From Cytophagales bacterium (lineage in GTDB: Bacteria > Bacteroidota > Bacteroidia > Cytophagales > Spirosomataceae): a stretch of DNA of 54,360 nt. The notes below the pieces were generated by a model. It was not told where the DNA came from. It did not search any database and saw only the letters and a list, made by a program, of their open reading frames with translations. Below are positions 17,301 to 25,943 of this stretch, piece after piece; position 1 is the stretch's first letter, and each line of letters begins with the position of its first letter. The stretch spans positions 1-54,360 of the forward strand of contig JAAFJE010000027.1 in NCBI GenBank assembly GCA_013298025.1. Reading direction: 5' to 3'. Both the position numbers and the translations under genes were made by a program.

Positions 17301-20300
17301 CACTCAAAGGATCAGACCTTTGCTATAATTCATCAACTAAGCTCACAGGCACTTGCACTAATAGCACTATACAATGGTTAACAGGTGAAAGAACTGATAC
17401 TATTACCGTCAAACCGTTGATTACTACTACTTACAAAGCAATTTGTATTGGTGCTGATAAATGTAGCAAAAGTGATATAGTTAGTATTACAATTAAGGTA
17501 AAGTCTGAAATTAAAACTCCGTTTCTTGTAGCAGATACAATTGCTTGCTATAATGATACTAAAATCGTACAAGCCATAGGTTGTACGCAAACGCTCCAAT
17601 GGTTTAAAGATGGTAAACGATATTATAAAACTGGCAATAGTTTCAATACAGGAGTACTGAAAAAAGACGTTGTATTTTCCGCTATTTGTACCGATGGCTG
17701 TAGCAAAAGTGATACAGCTAGGATTACGATTAAGGTAAATCCAGAAATTAAAACGCCATCACTTACAGCAGACAAAATTGTCGTTTGCTATAATGATTCA
17801 ACAACCGTTACAGCCACAGGTTGTACGCAAACGCTCCAATGGTTTAAAGATGGTAAACGATATTATAAAACTGGCAATAGTTTCAATACAGGAGTACTGA
17901 AAAAGGACGTTGTCTTTTCCGCCATTTGTACTGATAAAGATAGCTGTAGCAAAAGCGATATGGCTAGTATTACGATTAAGGTAAATCCAGAAATTAAAAC
18001 GCCATCACTTACAGCAGACAAAATTGTCGTTTGCTATAATGATTCAACAACTGTAACAGCCACAGGTTGTACGCAAACGCTCCAATGGTTTAAAGATGGT
18101 AAACGATATTATAAAACTGGCAATAGTTTCAATACAGGAGTACTGAAAAAGGACGTTGTCTTTTCCGTCATTTGTACTGATAAAGATAGCTGTAGCAAAA
18201 GCGATATGGCTAGTATTACAATTAAGGTAAAACCCGAAATTAAAACACCAACACTTACAGCAGATACCATTGCTTGCTATAATGAAACTAAAATAGTCCA
18301 AGCCACAGGTTGTACGCAAACAATCCAATGGTTTAAAGATGGTAAACGATATTATAAAACTGGCAATAGTTTCAATACAGGAGTACTGAAAAAGGACGTT
18401 GTATTTTCCGTCATTTGTACTGATAAAGATAGCTGTAGTAAAAGTGATATGGCTAGTATCACGATTAAGGTCAAAGATAAAATAGAAGTCCAAGTCATTG
18501 CGGTTGATGACACAGTTTGCTATAATGGCTCAACGGCTATCAAAGCCCTAGGTTGTACAAAAACGATTAAATGGTTTAAAGATGGTAAAGATACAACGCT
18601 ATCAGCCATGAGTTTCAATACAGGAGTACTGAAAAAAGACGTTGTATTTTCCGCTATTTGTACGGATGGCTGTAGCAAAAGTGATATAGCTAGGATTACG
18701 ATTAAGGTAAAGCCCGAAATCGTAGCTCCTAAGCTAGAATCAGCACTCAAAGAATCAGACCTTTGCTATAATTCATCAACTACGCTCACAGGCACTTGTA
18801 CTAAGGATAATGGTACTATACAATGGTCAACAGGCGACACAACCAAGATTATTACCATCAAGCCGCTAGTCAAGACAACTTATACTGCCTATTGTATTGG
18901 TGCTGATAACTGTAGCAAAAGTGATATAGCTAGTATTACGATTAAAGTAAAGTCTGAAATTAAAACTCCGTTTCTTGTAGCAGATACCATTGCTTGCTAT
19001 AATGAAACTAAAATCGTCCAAGCCATAGGTTGTACCCAAACAATCCGATGGTTTAAAGATGGGGTAGCAACACAATTAGACAAGAGTTTCAATACAGGAG
19101 TACTGAAAAAAGACGTTGTTTTTTCCGCTATTTGTACCGATGGCTGTAGTAATAGTGATACAGCTAGGATTAAGATTAAGGTAAAGTCTGAAATCGTAGC
19201 TCCTACATTGAAATCAACTCTTGAAAAAGATTCTTCTCTTTGCTACAATTCATCAACTACGCTCACTGGCTCTTGCACGAATAGCACTATACAATGGTCA
19301 ACAGGCGAAACAAACAGTACTATTACCGTCACACCGCTAATTAATACAACTTACACAGCCATTTGTATTGGTGCTGATAAATGTAGCAAAAGTGATATGA
19401 AAAGTATTACAATTAAGGTTAAAGATAAAATAGATAAACCAACACTTAAAGCAAATACAATTGTGTGTTACAATGATACTACAACTGTCATAGCCACAGG
19501 TTGTACGCAAACGCTCCAATGGTTTAAAGATGGTAAACGATATTACAAAACTGGCAAGAGTTTCAATACAGGAGTACTGAAAAAGGATGTTGTATTTGAA
19601 GCTATTTGTGCTGATAAAGATAGCTGTAGCAAAAGCGATGCAGTTAGTATTACGATTAATGTAAAGCCAGAAATTAAAACGCCATTACTTACAGCAGACA
19701 AAATTGTCGTTTGCTATAATGATTCAACAACCGTTCAAGCCCTTGGTTGCACGCAAACGCTCCAATGGTTTAAAGATGGTAAACGATATTACAAAACTGG
19801 CGATAGGTTGAATACAGGTGCACTGAAAAAGGATGTTGTATTTGAAGCTATTTGTACTGATAAAGATAGCTGTAGCAAAAGTGATATGGCTACTAATATC
19901 ACGATTAAGGTAAAAGATAAAATCAATGCACCTGCATTTAATTTGACAGATAAAACGACCCTTTGCTATAATGATGCAGACACGATTGTAATTACCAATA
20001 ATAATCTGTACACGATACATTGGTTAGACAGTTCTTCTATTCGTAGTAGCACAAGGATGATAACCAAAGATAGTAGTAAGGTACAAACGACTATATACAA
20101 GGCTTATTTCTCTCTGGAACATGAAAATAAACTGGTGTGTCTTAGCGATATAACCCCAACAACTATCACCGTAAAAGCTAAAATACCCGAAACTAAGGTT
20201 CTACAAATAAGAGATGTCACAAATACTTATATAACCGAACCTACTAGCTTAAACCAAATGACTTCGGTAGTTGCCATTGAAGGAGATGGGTTTCTGCTTG

Positions 20301-21970
20301 GAGGGCAATCTTCTTCGTCTATGGTTAAAAGCACTAAAGACACCGTAAAAACGCAAGAAAATAAAGGTGGGCTTGATTACTGGATTATCAAAACGGATAA
20401 GTATGGCAAAAGACAATGGGATAAAACCTTTGGAGGAAAGGCAAACGATAACCTAACCTGTATGTTAAAATTGTCGGATGGCTATCTCTTGGGTGGGTAT
20501 TCAAACTCTAATCTCGCCGATGATAAAACAGATGGTTCAAAGGGAGGAGCAGATTATTGGGTTATTAAAATAGATAATAAGGGGAATAAAATATGGGATA
20601 AAACCTTTGGAGGAAGTGGCAACGACTATCTTCAAACGATGCTATCGCCTGATGATGGTAAAACGATTTTTCTGGGAGGTACTTCAAATTCCAAAGCTGA
20701 TAGTGATAAATCAGCAAACTCAAACGGGGGGGCAGACTATTGGGTTATTAAAATAGATAATAAGGGGAATAAAAAATGGGATAAAACCATAGGCGATGCC
20801 AATGAAAATATCTTTGCTGCGATGGCCTTTACTTCCGACAAAAAAGCTATTGTATTGGCAGGTTCTTCGCTGTCGTCCAAAGGATTTGATTACTTCCTGT
20901 GTAAGATTGATACCATAAGAACAAGTACAAAACTGGATTCGGTTACATTCAACAAGGCTACCAATGATTATGTCAGTAGCATACTCGCACTGAACGATAA
21001 AACTTTCTTGATAGGTGGTACGGCTAGTACATCGGCTGATGTTAATAGTTTTAGGGTCATAAAAATAGGGGAAGACCTTCAACCAATAAAAGACGTAACG
21101 CTATCTATTGACAAAAACACCAATAACGTACTATCAGCCATGATACCTACCCGTGATGGGGTACTGTTGGGCGGACGAACCTTTGATGCAAAGAAAAATA
21201 AATTTAAGTTCGGTATTGCTAATATAAATACAGAACAGCAAAGTCTAGGAGATACGATTTGGACAAAAACATTTGAGGCTGGCTCAAAAGACGCAATACT
21301 GCTTTCTATGGCACCTATTGATGATACGAATAAAGTGCTGTTAGGAGGCTATACGATAGACGCACAAAACCAAACCAGCTACTGGACTCAAATTACCCCT
21401 CTTTGCAAATCTCCTGAAGTGCTTTTAGAAGCAGTCGGCTGCCCAGGAACAATAGAAAAATGGTATCAAGATGGCACTGAGGTTAAATCTATCATAAGCA
21501 ACAATACTAAAAATCTACGAGTAAATATACAAAAAACGAAAACAGTCTTTAAGGTTGATTGTAAATATGATGAATGTACAAAATATGCTAAGGACAATAA
21601 ATCTTTGGATTCGGTCACAGTTAATAATACGCTTCCCATAATCATTAAACCCACAGCCATCACGGCGGCAACGGATACCACCAAGGGGCAAACGGCTGTT
21701 AGTACAAGAATCGACGTAAACCTCAGTTTGCTACAGGAATCCACTTATCTGGTGTTTCCCAACCCTGCCAATGAGGTGCTGCGGGTCATGACTACTTTGC
21801 AAGGCCCAACCCACTTTGTCTTATTCGATGTGCTGGGGAATAAGGTACTGGAAGAAACCTTTGAAAGCCAATTGCAAATACCTATCAAACACCTCGATAA
21901 AGGCAATTATTTTTACCAAATTACCAACCAAGAAAAGGCTTCTACAGGCAGGGTGCAGATTCTCCACTAG
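14303..21970 (+). CDS. giant T9SS-secreted repeat protein (2555 residues)
   Basis: This cell-surface protein carries a T9SS type A C-terminal sorting domain (VFPNPANEVLRVMTTLQG to the end, about 75 residues) and an N-terminal signal anchor with a long n-region; ATGs at 14285, 14303, 14324 and 14342 are all possible starts. In order: one Ig-like domain; a first block of propeller-like repeats (about 14730-15935: DGGYL, GGTS, DYWLVKLD and WDKTLGG motifs); four diverged Ig-like modules; fourteen more uniform Ig-like modules of 78-83 residues with CYN, GC and CSKSD cysteines (16794-20170); a second propeller-like block (20200-21400); one last Ig-like module; the sorting domain. It looks like an adhesin or matrix protein. 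Its ligand is unknown. Confidence 0.9.
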   Translation: MKSTFLPMSNPKRMLCWSSVYTLLKSYKLQLLILWVLICCLQANIMAATDTDKVLSPPVISAPKTAICPGEELTLTATGCEGGTYEWTDGKTGDNITIKPSKTRSYRAVCSSMGMVSDSSTAFTVTVTVNTAPSLTSQSNITKTWDKTIEGHYQDFLSSIINTTDGGYLMACKASSSENYYLWLVKLDATGSIIWSREINESSNRFPVYNYKVAIANTPDGGYLIGTKAFNASMTGTVFDLIKVNANGEVQQESMISPDENWKVSSFNSIIPTINNDGFLLGGVVNQNNTSNSKLWVVKIDNHYNRVSSWNNEVYGDNNYYVKSGESFYASTIVATSDGYILGGTVDASSVFNEVVEYDYGVIKIDKNLTKQWEKKFSKNNFDFLTSLVSTTDGKILVGGYTYGTGNPKFWVIQLDSQGNINTDFDKTFGGDGSDKLLKILKTPDGGFLLGGTSTSTISGDKSEANQGSLDYWLVKLDNLGKKLWDKTLGGNGSDEFRDMLLSPEGDFVIGGYSASSQSGDKSSNNPFSSSSNRSSWLVKIAEDKSNLKLTAQGCIGTVNWSTGEKSTSIIVAATNKTYTATCQTTNCTSEEASLTIVVPSKPVAPAISSSVAGNTICVGGSVTLSSSCEYGTLTWSTEQNTSSITVSPTKTTTYSVQCTQNGVSSDASAVTITVNPIPQAPTLLAAQDTICSGTSTALSASGCDGTITWSDKQIGKSITVSLTQTTTYTATCTVRNCVSPVSNSLTITVNPVPPTPEVSASARVICYNESVTLSASGCSGNVVWSGAGNLYKGTPVIPLKATTTFAATCYSKECVSLPSKSIKITVNGKLNAPSLSADKTDLCYNDTTTIKALGCTQTLQWFKDGKRYYKTGNSFNTGVLKKDVVFSAICTDKDSCSKSDTVSITVKVKDKIEVQVIAVDETVCYNGSTAIKALGCTKTIKWFKDGKDTTLSAMSFNTGVLKKDVVFEAICTDGCSKSDTARITIKVSPEIVAPKLQSALKGSDLCYNSSTKLTGTCTNSTIQWLTGERTDTITVKPLITTTYKAICIGADKCSKSDIVSITIKVKSEIKTPFLVADTIACYNDTKIVQAIGCTQTLQWFKDGKRYYKTGNSFNTGVLKKDVVFSAICTDGCSKSDTARITIKVNPEIKTPSLTADKIVVCYNDSTTVTATGCTQTLQWFKDGKRYYKTGNSFNTGVLKKDVVFSAICTDKDSCSKSDMASITIKVNPEIKTPSLTADKIVVCYNDSTTVTATGCTQTLQWFKDGKRYYKTGNSFNTGVLKKDVVFSVICTDKDSCSKSDMASITIKVKPEIKTPTLTADTIACYNETKIVQATGCTQTIQWFKDGKRYYKTGNSFNTGVLKKDVVFSVICTDKDSCSKSDMASITIKVKDKIEVQVIAVDDTVCYNGSTAIKALGCTKTIKWFKDGKDTTLSAMSFNTGVLKKDVVFSAICTDGCSKSDIARITIKVKPEIVAPKLESALKESDLCYNSSTTLTGTCTKDNGTIQWSTGDTTKIITIKPLVKTTYTAYCIGADNCSKSDIASITIKVKSEIKTPFLVADTIACYNETKIVQAIGCTQTIRWFKDGVATQLDKSFNTGVLKKDVVFSAICTDGCSNSDTARIKIKVKSEIVAPTLKSTLEKDSSLCYNSSTTLTGSCTNSTIQWSTGETNSTITVTPLINTTYTAICIGADKCSKSDMKSITIKVKDKIDKPTLKANTIVCYNDTTTVIATGCTQTLQWFKDGKRYYKTGKSFNTGVLKKDVVFEAICADKDSCSKSDAVSITINVKPEIKTPLLTADKIVVCYNDSTTVQALGCTQTLQWFKDGKRYYKTGDRLNTGALKKDVVFEAICTDKDSCSKSDMATNITIKVKDKINAPAFNLTDKTTLCYNDADTIVITNNNLYTIHWLDSSSIRSSTRMITKDSSKVQTTIYKAYFSLEHENKLVCLSDITPTTITVKAKIPETKVLQIRDVTNTYITEPTSLNQMTSVVAIEGDGFLLGGQSSSSMVKSTKDTVKTQENKGGLDYWIIKTDKYGKRQWDKTFGGKANDNLTCMLKLSDGYLLGGYSNSNLADDKTDGSKGGADYWVIKIDNKGNKIWDKTFGGSGNDYLQTMLSPDDGKTIFLGGTSNSKADSDKSANSNGGADYWVIKIDNKGNKKWDKTIGDANENIFAAMAFTSDKKAIVLAGSSLSSKGFDYFLCKIDTIRTSTKLDSVTFNKATNDYVSSILALNDKTFLIGGTASTSADVNSFRVIKIGEDLQPIKDVTLSIDKNTNNVLSAMIPTRDGVLLGGRTFDAKKNKFKFGIANINTEQQSLGDTIWTKTFEAGSKDAILLSMAPIDDTNKVLLGGYTIDAQNQTSYWTQITPLCKSPEVLLEAVGCPGTIEKWYQDGTEVKSIISNNTKNLRVNIQKTKTVFKVDCKYDECTKYAKDNKSLDSVTVNNTLPIIIKPTAITAATDTTKGQTAVSTRIDVNLSLLQESTYLVFPNPANEVLRVMTTLQGPTHFVLFDVLGNKVLEETFESQLQIPIKHLDKGNYFYQITNQEKASTGRVQILH
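16794..20170 (+). repeat. fourteen tandem Ig-like coding modules
   Basis: Units of about 234-249 bases repeat head to tail. Many contain an almost invariant stretch starting GGTTGTACGCAAACGCTCCA and reading WFKDGKRYYKTG. Adjacent units at 17749-17994 and 17995-18240 differ at about six of 246 bases. Three-module blocks starting near 17042 and 18485 also repeat with an offset of 1443 bases, which is a multiple of three. The last module (19920-20170) is the most diverged. Confidence 0.9.
20549..20789 (+). repeat. direct repeat inside the second propeller block
   Basis: Two copies of about 57 bases (20549-20605 and 20731-20787) encode DYWVIKIDNKGNK followed by WDKT and differ at very few positions. 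They are 182 bases apart at the start, corresponding to successive propeller-like repeats. A G7 run (20726-20732) begins just before the second copy. Confidence 0.7.
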
Positions 21971-21990
21971 CGTTTTGGTTGCCCGTTTGA

Positions 21991-22050
21991 AAATACAAAA
22001 CCCCGAAAAATGGCCAATTTGGTAGTTTTTCGGGGTTTTGTATTTATTTT
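21991..22050. terminator. bidirectional terminator, giant gene / YihY gene
   Basis: A 20-base perfect inverted repeat (21991-22010 and 22026-22045) has core ACCCCGAAAAA/TTTTTCGGGGT and a 15-base loop. A runs on one side and T runs on the other allow termination of both convergent genes. Its right arm overlaps the stop codon of the minus-strand gene. Confidence 0.9.
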
Positions 22051-22982
22051 GCCAAAAATGAATCTTCCGAGCCTTCTGGTGGATTAATGGCGTGGTCGAT
22101 ACTGGCATTGATTTCAAAGCCTAAAATCAACACCAACGCTATCAAATAAAGCCAGACCATCAACGCAATAAAAGTGCCAATAGTACCGTACAAACGGTTG
22201 TAGGAAGCAAAGTTGGATAGATAAAAAGAAAATCCATTCGTAATCACAATTGTCAAAATAGAAGCCGTAATAGAGCCTACATTGACAAATTTCCATTTTT
22301 TATGAATGGTTGGTCCCCAATAATAAACAATAGAAATGACGACGAAAAAGAGCGAGAAAATGACGAGATACGTAAGCGTTTGGAGTAAATAAAACGTAAG
22401 ATTGGGGTTGAGCATCCCGCCTTCAAACAACATATCCACAATCAAACGCCCAACAATGAGTACTACAATCGACACAATTAAGACCAGCGTAAGCAAAAAG
22501 TTCATCATCACAGCAATCAAACGTGCTTGGATAAATCCCCGTTTTTCTTTGGCGGTATAGGTCAAATTAAAAGCCCGCATCAAGGCCATTGTGCCACTGG
22601 TAGAAGCATAAAGGGCAAAAAAGAAGCCCAACGACAACACGCCTCCACGGGGTTTACTCACAATTTCTTTGATGGTACTTTGGGCTTCGGCATAAATGCC
22701 TTGGGGCATTACTTGTGCCAGCAGGTTCATAATTCGCTCGTCGAGGTTATCGACAGGAATATAAGGAATCAAAGAAAACAAAAAAATGAGGGTTGGAAAA
22801 ACCGCCAGTGTAAAATTATAAGCCACGGCAGCCGCACGCACGTCGATGTCGAATTGTAATAATTTATGAATTAAAATTTTTAAGACATGATAAATCGTAG
22901 CGGTGGTGTTTTGCAAATGGGTTGTTTGCAAAAAATACAAGGTGTATTTGTAAAGAGTTGTATTTTTTATTTTACGAATCAT
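22044..22982 (-). CDS. YihY/BrkB-family inner-membrane protein
   Basis: This 312-residue protein has about six membrane helices and the hallmarks of the YihY/BrkB family: RAAAVAYNFTLAVFPTLIFL near the N-terminus, a middle segment ATSGTMALMRAFN preceded by FALYAS, and YGTIGTFIALMVWLYLIALVLILG near the C-terminus. The family was once called ribonuclease BN by mistake; its members are integral membrane proteins whose activity is not firmly established. The ATG at 22982 is preferred to an in-frame TTG at 23024. A candidate promoter lies at 23098-23127, about 115 bases upstream. Confidence 0.88.
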   Translation of the reverse strand: MIRKIKNTTLYKYTLYFLQTTHLQNTTATIYHVLKILIHKLLQFDIDVRAAAVAYNFTLAVFPTLIFLFSLIPYIPVDNLDERIMNLLAQVMPQGIYAEAQSTIKEIVSKPRGGVLSLGFFFALYASTSGTMALMRAFNLTYTAKEKRGFIQARLIAVMMNFLLTLVLIVSIVVLIVGRLIVDMLFEGGMLNPNLTFYLLQTLTYLVIFSLFFVVISIVYYWGPTIHKKWKFVNVGSITASILTIVITNGFSFYLSNFASYNRLYGTIGTFIALMVWLYLIALVLILGFEINASIDHAINPPEGSEDSFLAK

Positions 22983-23097
22983 CAATTTAGAGAAAAGGTT
23001 ATGGCGGTTGTGCCAGCGTATCAACTACTAAGCAAAGGTCAATGTTCTTACTAAACTAGCGTAAAGTATTGAGATGGGCTGTTGCAACATTGGCATC

Positions 23098-23127
23098 CAA
23101 ATATATCACTTCAATGAATACTTCAAT
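23098..23127 (-). promoter_or_regulatory. candidate promoter for the YihY-family gene
   Basis: On the minus strand, TATATTTG (23105-23098) is an exact match to the Bacteroidetes -7 box. ATTG (23127-23124) lies 18 bases upstream as an imperfect -33 element. The implied leader is about 110 bases. Confidence 0.45.
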
Positions 23128-23203
23128 AGAGCCTACCTACCAACAGCTTCCTCAAAGATAAGCAAGGAATAGGTGTTTGCAATGAAGTTTAGACTGAAAT
23201 TGT

Positions 23204-23614
23204 CTAAGCAGTAAAGTAACGCTGTAGTTTATCTAACAAGGCTTGTGGTGCTTTGGTAAGGCGATTATTCTGCCGATTGACAAACACCAAGGTTGTTTCG
23301 CCAGTATGGATCAATGCTCCTTTTTCGTTGAAAATTTCATAAATAAACACCGCTCTTGTGGCAGGAGGCGTATGCAAACTGGTGCGAATGCTAAGTTCTT
23401 CGTCGTACAAAGCAGGGGCAATGTATTTCGATTTATTTTCATACACGGGCATCATTACGCCCGATTCTTCCATTTCTTTATAACTATACCCCACCGAACG
23501 CAGGGCTTCTACACGCCCAATTTCATACAGGCGTGCATAATTGCCGTAATACATATAACCCATTTGGTCGGTATCGGCGTATCGTACTCGATAGGTAAAT
23601 TCGTGCTGATACAT
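23204..23614 (-). CDS. YbgC-like acyl-CoA thioesterase
   Basis: This 136-residue single hotdog-fold protein belongs to the 4-hydroxybenzoyl-CoA thioesterase/YbgC family and hydrolyses acyl-CoA (or acyl-ACP) thioesters in the cytoplasm. The active-site segment RYADTDQMGYMYYGNYARLYE at residues 11-31 holds the conserved Asp16. In proteobacteria YbgC sits with tol-pal genes; here it lies 121 bases downstream of mltG and is probably the last gene of that operon. The spacer contains short tandem repeats but no clear terminator or promoter. Confidence 0.88.
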   Translation of the reverse strand: MYQHEFTYRVRYADTDQMGYMYYGNYARLYEIGRVEALRSVGYSYKEMEESGVMMPVYENKSKYIAPALYDEELSIRTSLHTPPATRAVFIYEIFNEKGALIHTGETTLVFVNRQNNRLTKAPQALLDKLQRYFTA

Positions 23615-23619
23615 GGGGG

Positions 23620-23649
23620 AGAGAATTGTGATTGAGAGAATTGTGATTG
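23620..23649. repeat. two tandem copies of a 15-base unit
   Basis: AGAGAATTGTGATTG occurs at 23620-23634 and 23635-23649. A related inverted sequence (ACTCAATCACTCATTCACAA, from about 23705) lies downstream, so the spacer between mltG and the thioesterase gene could fold. Confidence 0.6.
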
Positions 23650-23735
23650 AGTGAATGGTTGATTTCTGTGGGGGTGTATCGTATTGATAATCAGTTAAAT
23701 AAAATCACTCAATCACTCATTCACAACTCACTCAA

Positions 23736-24776
23736 TTATTTATGGATATTCAATTTATTCAATGCTTCTTGATAAATACGGGCGTTGTTGAGGTGTGCGT
23801 CGTAGTCTTCGGCAAAGTTATGATAGCCCGAAAAGTCTTCTTTTGCACAGAAATACATATACTTGTGATGCTCATAGTTCAACACGGCATCTATCGACTT
23901 CAAATCTGGTAGGTTGATGGGCCCTGGGGGCAAACCAATGACTTTATAGGTATTGTAGGGCGAATTGATTTTGGTAAGCGTACTTGTTACTCTTTTGATA
24001 CTAAAATCTTGGTGAGCAAACACCACCGTTGGGTCTGCTTGCAAAGGCATTTTTGCATTAAGGCGGTTCATATAAACTCCTGCTACCCGTGGTTTTTCGT
24101 CGGCTTTTTTGGTTTCACCTTCTACTATCGAAGCCATAATTTGCACTTTGATGGGGTCTAATCCTATCGCTTCGGCTTTTTGTTTGCGTTCTTCTGTCCA
24201 GAATTTTTTATACCACATATTCATTTTATCGAAAAACTCATCAGGCGTAACTGTCCAGTAAATTTCGTAAGTATTGGGCAAAAACATACACATGATGGTC
24301 TCGGTGGAAAAGCCATATTTACTAGCCACAGCGGGGTCGTTGAGCATCTTGGCCAAAGCCGTAGAATCGAATGAAAAGCGATTGCCAATTTTATGCACTA
24401 AATCTTTTTTCAGACGAATGTTGTTGAATGTCAGTTTGATAGCGTCTTGATTGCCACTTTTCAACTTTTTGATTAATTCATAATTACCCATTTCTGCCGT
24501 AATCAAATAACGTCCTTCTTTGACATTTTCACGGTATTTCAGCAATTTCGATAAGAACTTAAACGATTGCTCGTCCACTACCACCTTATGTGCTTGTAGC
24601 GAATCCCAAACCGTTTGGAAAGTAGCTCCTTTCGGAATCAACAAAGCAAAGCCTTTGTTCTCGTCAACTTTATAATTAGGTGTTTTGAAAATTTGCCATA
24701 CGTAAAAAGAAAACATAGAGGCAAATAGGGCTACTACCAATACCAAATAGCGTAGCAGGGTGTTATTTTTTTGCAT
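23736..24776 (-). CDS. mltG: endolytic murein transglycosylase MltG
   Basis: MltG cleaves nascent peptidoglycan glycan strands and is thought to set their length. The 346-residue protein has one N-terminal membrane helix (about residues 8-27), a LysM-like region (FALLIPKGATFQTVWDSL) and the YceG catalytic domain. Key segments are FLPNTYEIYW and ASIVEGET with the catalytic Glu219, equivalent to Glu218 of the E. coli enzyme, then VAGVYMNRL, MPLQADPTV and INSPYNTY. It starts 30 bases after the upstream dehydrogenase gene, suggesting co-transcription. Confidence 0.94.
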   Translation of the reverse strand: MQKNNTLLRYLVLVVALFASMFSFYVWQIFKTPNYKVDENKGFALLIPKGATFQTVWDSLQAHKVVVDEQSFKFLSKLLKYRENVKEGRYLITAEMGNYELIKKLKSGNQDAIKLTFNNIRLKKDLVHKIGNRFSFDSTALAKMLNDPAVASKYGFSTETIMCMFLPNTYEIYWTVTPDEFFDKMNMWYKKFWTEERKQKAEAIGLDPIKVQIMASIVEGETKKADEKPRVAGVYMNRLNAKMPLQADPTVVFAHQDFSIKRVTSTLTKINSPYNTYKVIGLPPGPINLPDLKSIDAVLNYEHHKYMYFCAKEDFSGYHNFAEDYDAHLNNARIYQEALNKLNIHK

Positions 24777-24806
24777 GATTGTAGGGAAAATGCGTGTCTG
24801 AAATGC

Positions 24807-25880
24807 TTAAATAAATGCAATAGAAAAGCGTGTTGCCAAGGCTTTCAAATCGTTTACAACAGGCTCTAGCAGGTCGATGCCATTGGCTTTGCGTTCGGCT
24901 TCTAGCTCACGCTCAGGGTCGCCCGGAATCAGTACTTGTTTACCTTCGATGGCAGGGGCGGCTTTAAATCGGTTAATCCATTTGTCCATATCAGCCTTAA
25001 AATCATCGGCAGGGCGGAAGCCATCAATACGCATGGCACCCAAGAAATGCCCTGTACCTTTGCCCACTTGCTCGCCAGCCGCCATAAAGCCAGCCGTGGC
25101 AAAAGGAGGTACCCAAGGCCCAAAATTTGCCCCCGATAACACACCCGAAAAAATATCGACAATAGCCCCCAAGCCATAGCCTTTGTGCGAGCCGTGTTCT
25201 CGGTCGCCCCCCAAGGGCAATAAAGCTCCTCCATTTTTTACGGCATTGGCATCATCGGTGGGGTTGCCTTCTTTGTCTTGTACCCAGCCCAACGGCGCAG
25301 GCGAGCCTTTGCGTTGCAGAATTTCCATTTTGCCATAAGCTACGGCTGTTGTGGCAAAATCGGCAACAAAAGGAGGGTTTTCTGCCGCAGGTACAGCCAC
25401 AGCGATAGGGTTTGTGCCGAGGAGTTTTTCCTTAGAAAAAGTTGGCGTTACCAACGGTGCGGCGTTGGTCATCGCCCAGCCAATCATGTCGCTGTTGAGT
25501 GCCAACATGGCATGATAGCCAGCAATACCAAAGTGATTCGAGTTTTGTACCGAAATCCAGCCAGAGCCTACTTTGTCGGCTTTTTCCATCGCTATTTTCA
25601 TAGCTTTAGGAGCAACCACCAGTCCAAGGCCTTTATCTCCATCAATCACTGCCGTGGAGGGCGTTTCATGTACAACCTTGATTTGCGGATTGGGGTTTAA
25701 ACGTCCATGGTCGTATAGGCGTACATAGCCACTCAAACGGGCAATGCCATGGGAATCAACGCCTCTTAAATCGGCAGAAATCAAAACTTCGGAAGCCAAC
25801 TGGGCATCTTCGGCAGGACAGCCTATGGCAAGAAAAACTTGTTTGATAAATTCTTGCAGTTGTGTATATTGAAAAACCAT
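24807..25880 (-). CDS. malate/L-lactate-type dehydrogenase (Ldh_2 family)
   Basis: This NAD(P)-dependent 2-hydroxyacid dehydrogenase belongs to the malate/L-lactate/L-sulfolactate family, which is unrelated to classical Rossmann dehydrogenases. From the ATG at 25880 it has 357 residues. Family marks are ADLRGVDSHGIARL with His44, SNHFGIAGYHA with His116, and the GSHKGYGLGAIVDI and FATAGFMAAG segments. Exact substrate cannot be decided among malate, lactate, ureidoglycolate and similar acids. A longer frame extends upstream but crosses the promoter palindrome. It is the first gene of a probable operon with mltG and the thioesterase. Confidence 0.88.
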   Translation of the reverse strand: MVFQYTQLQEFIKQVFLAIGCPAEDAQLASEVLISADLRGVDSHGIARLSGYVRLYDHGRLNPNPQIKVVHETPSTAVIDGDKGLGLVVAPKAMKIAMEKADKVGSGWISVQNSNHFGIAGYHAMLALNSDMIGWAMTNAAPLVTPTFSKEKLLGTNPIAVAVPAAENPPFVADFATTAVAYGKMEILQRKGSPAPLGWVQDKEGNPTDDANAVKNGGALLPLGGDREHGSHKGYGLGAIVDIFSGVLSGANFGPWVPPFATAGFMAAGEQVGKGTGHFLGAMRIDGFRPADDFKADMDKWINRFKAAPAIEGKQVLIPGDPERELEAERKANGIDLLEPVVNDLKALATRFSIAFI

Positions 25881-25943
25881 GCTGAAAAAAATTATTACAT
25901 GATTGGCTTGTAAACTAACGCTTACGCTTGTTACTTTACAGCC

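Noticed and set aside
16794-20170. Regularly spaced repeats that could suggest a CRISPR array or an integrated repeat element
   Set aside because: The repeats are 234-249 bases, in frame, and translate into Ig-like modules inside one long gene.
22044-22982. Ribonuclease BN, the historical name of the YihY family
   Set aside because: The protein is an integral membrane protein; the RNase BN name was a misassignment.
24877-25700. Several plus-strand frames opposite the malate/lactate-type dehydrogenase
   Set aside because: The dehydrogenase motifs are complete on the minus strand and the plus frames match nothing.
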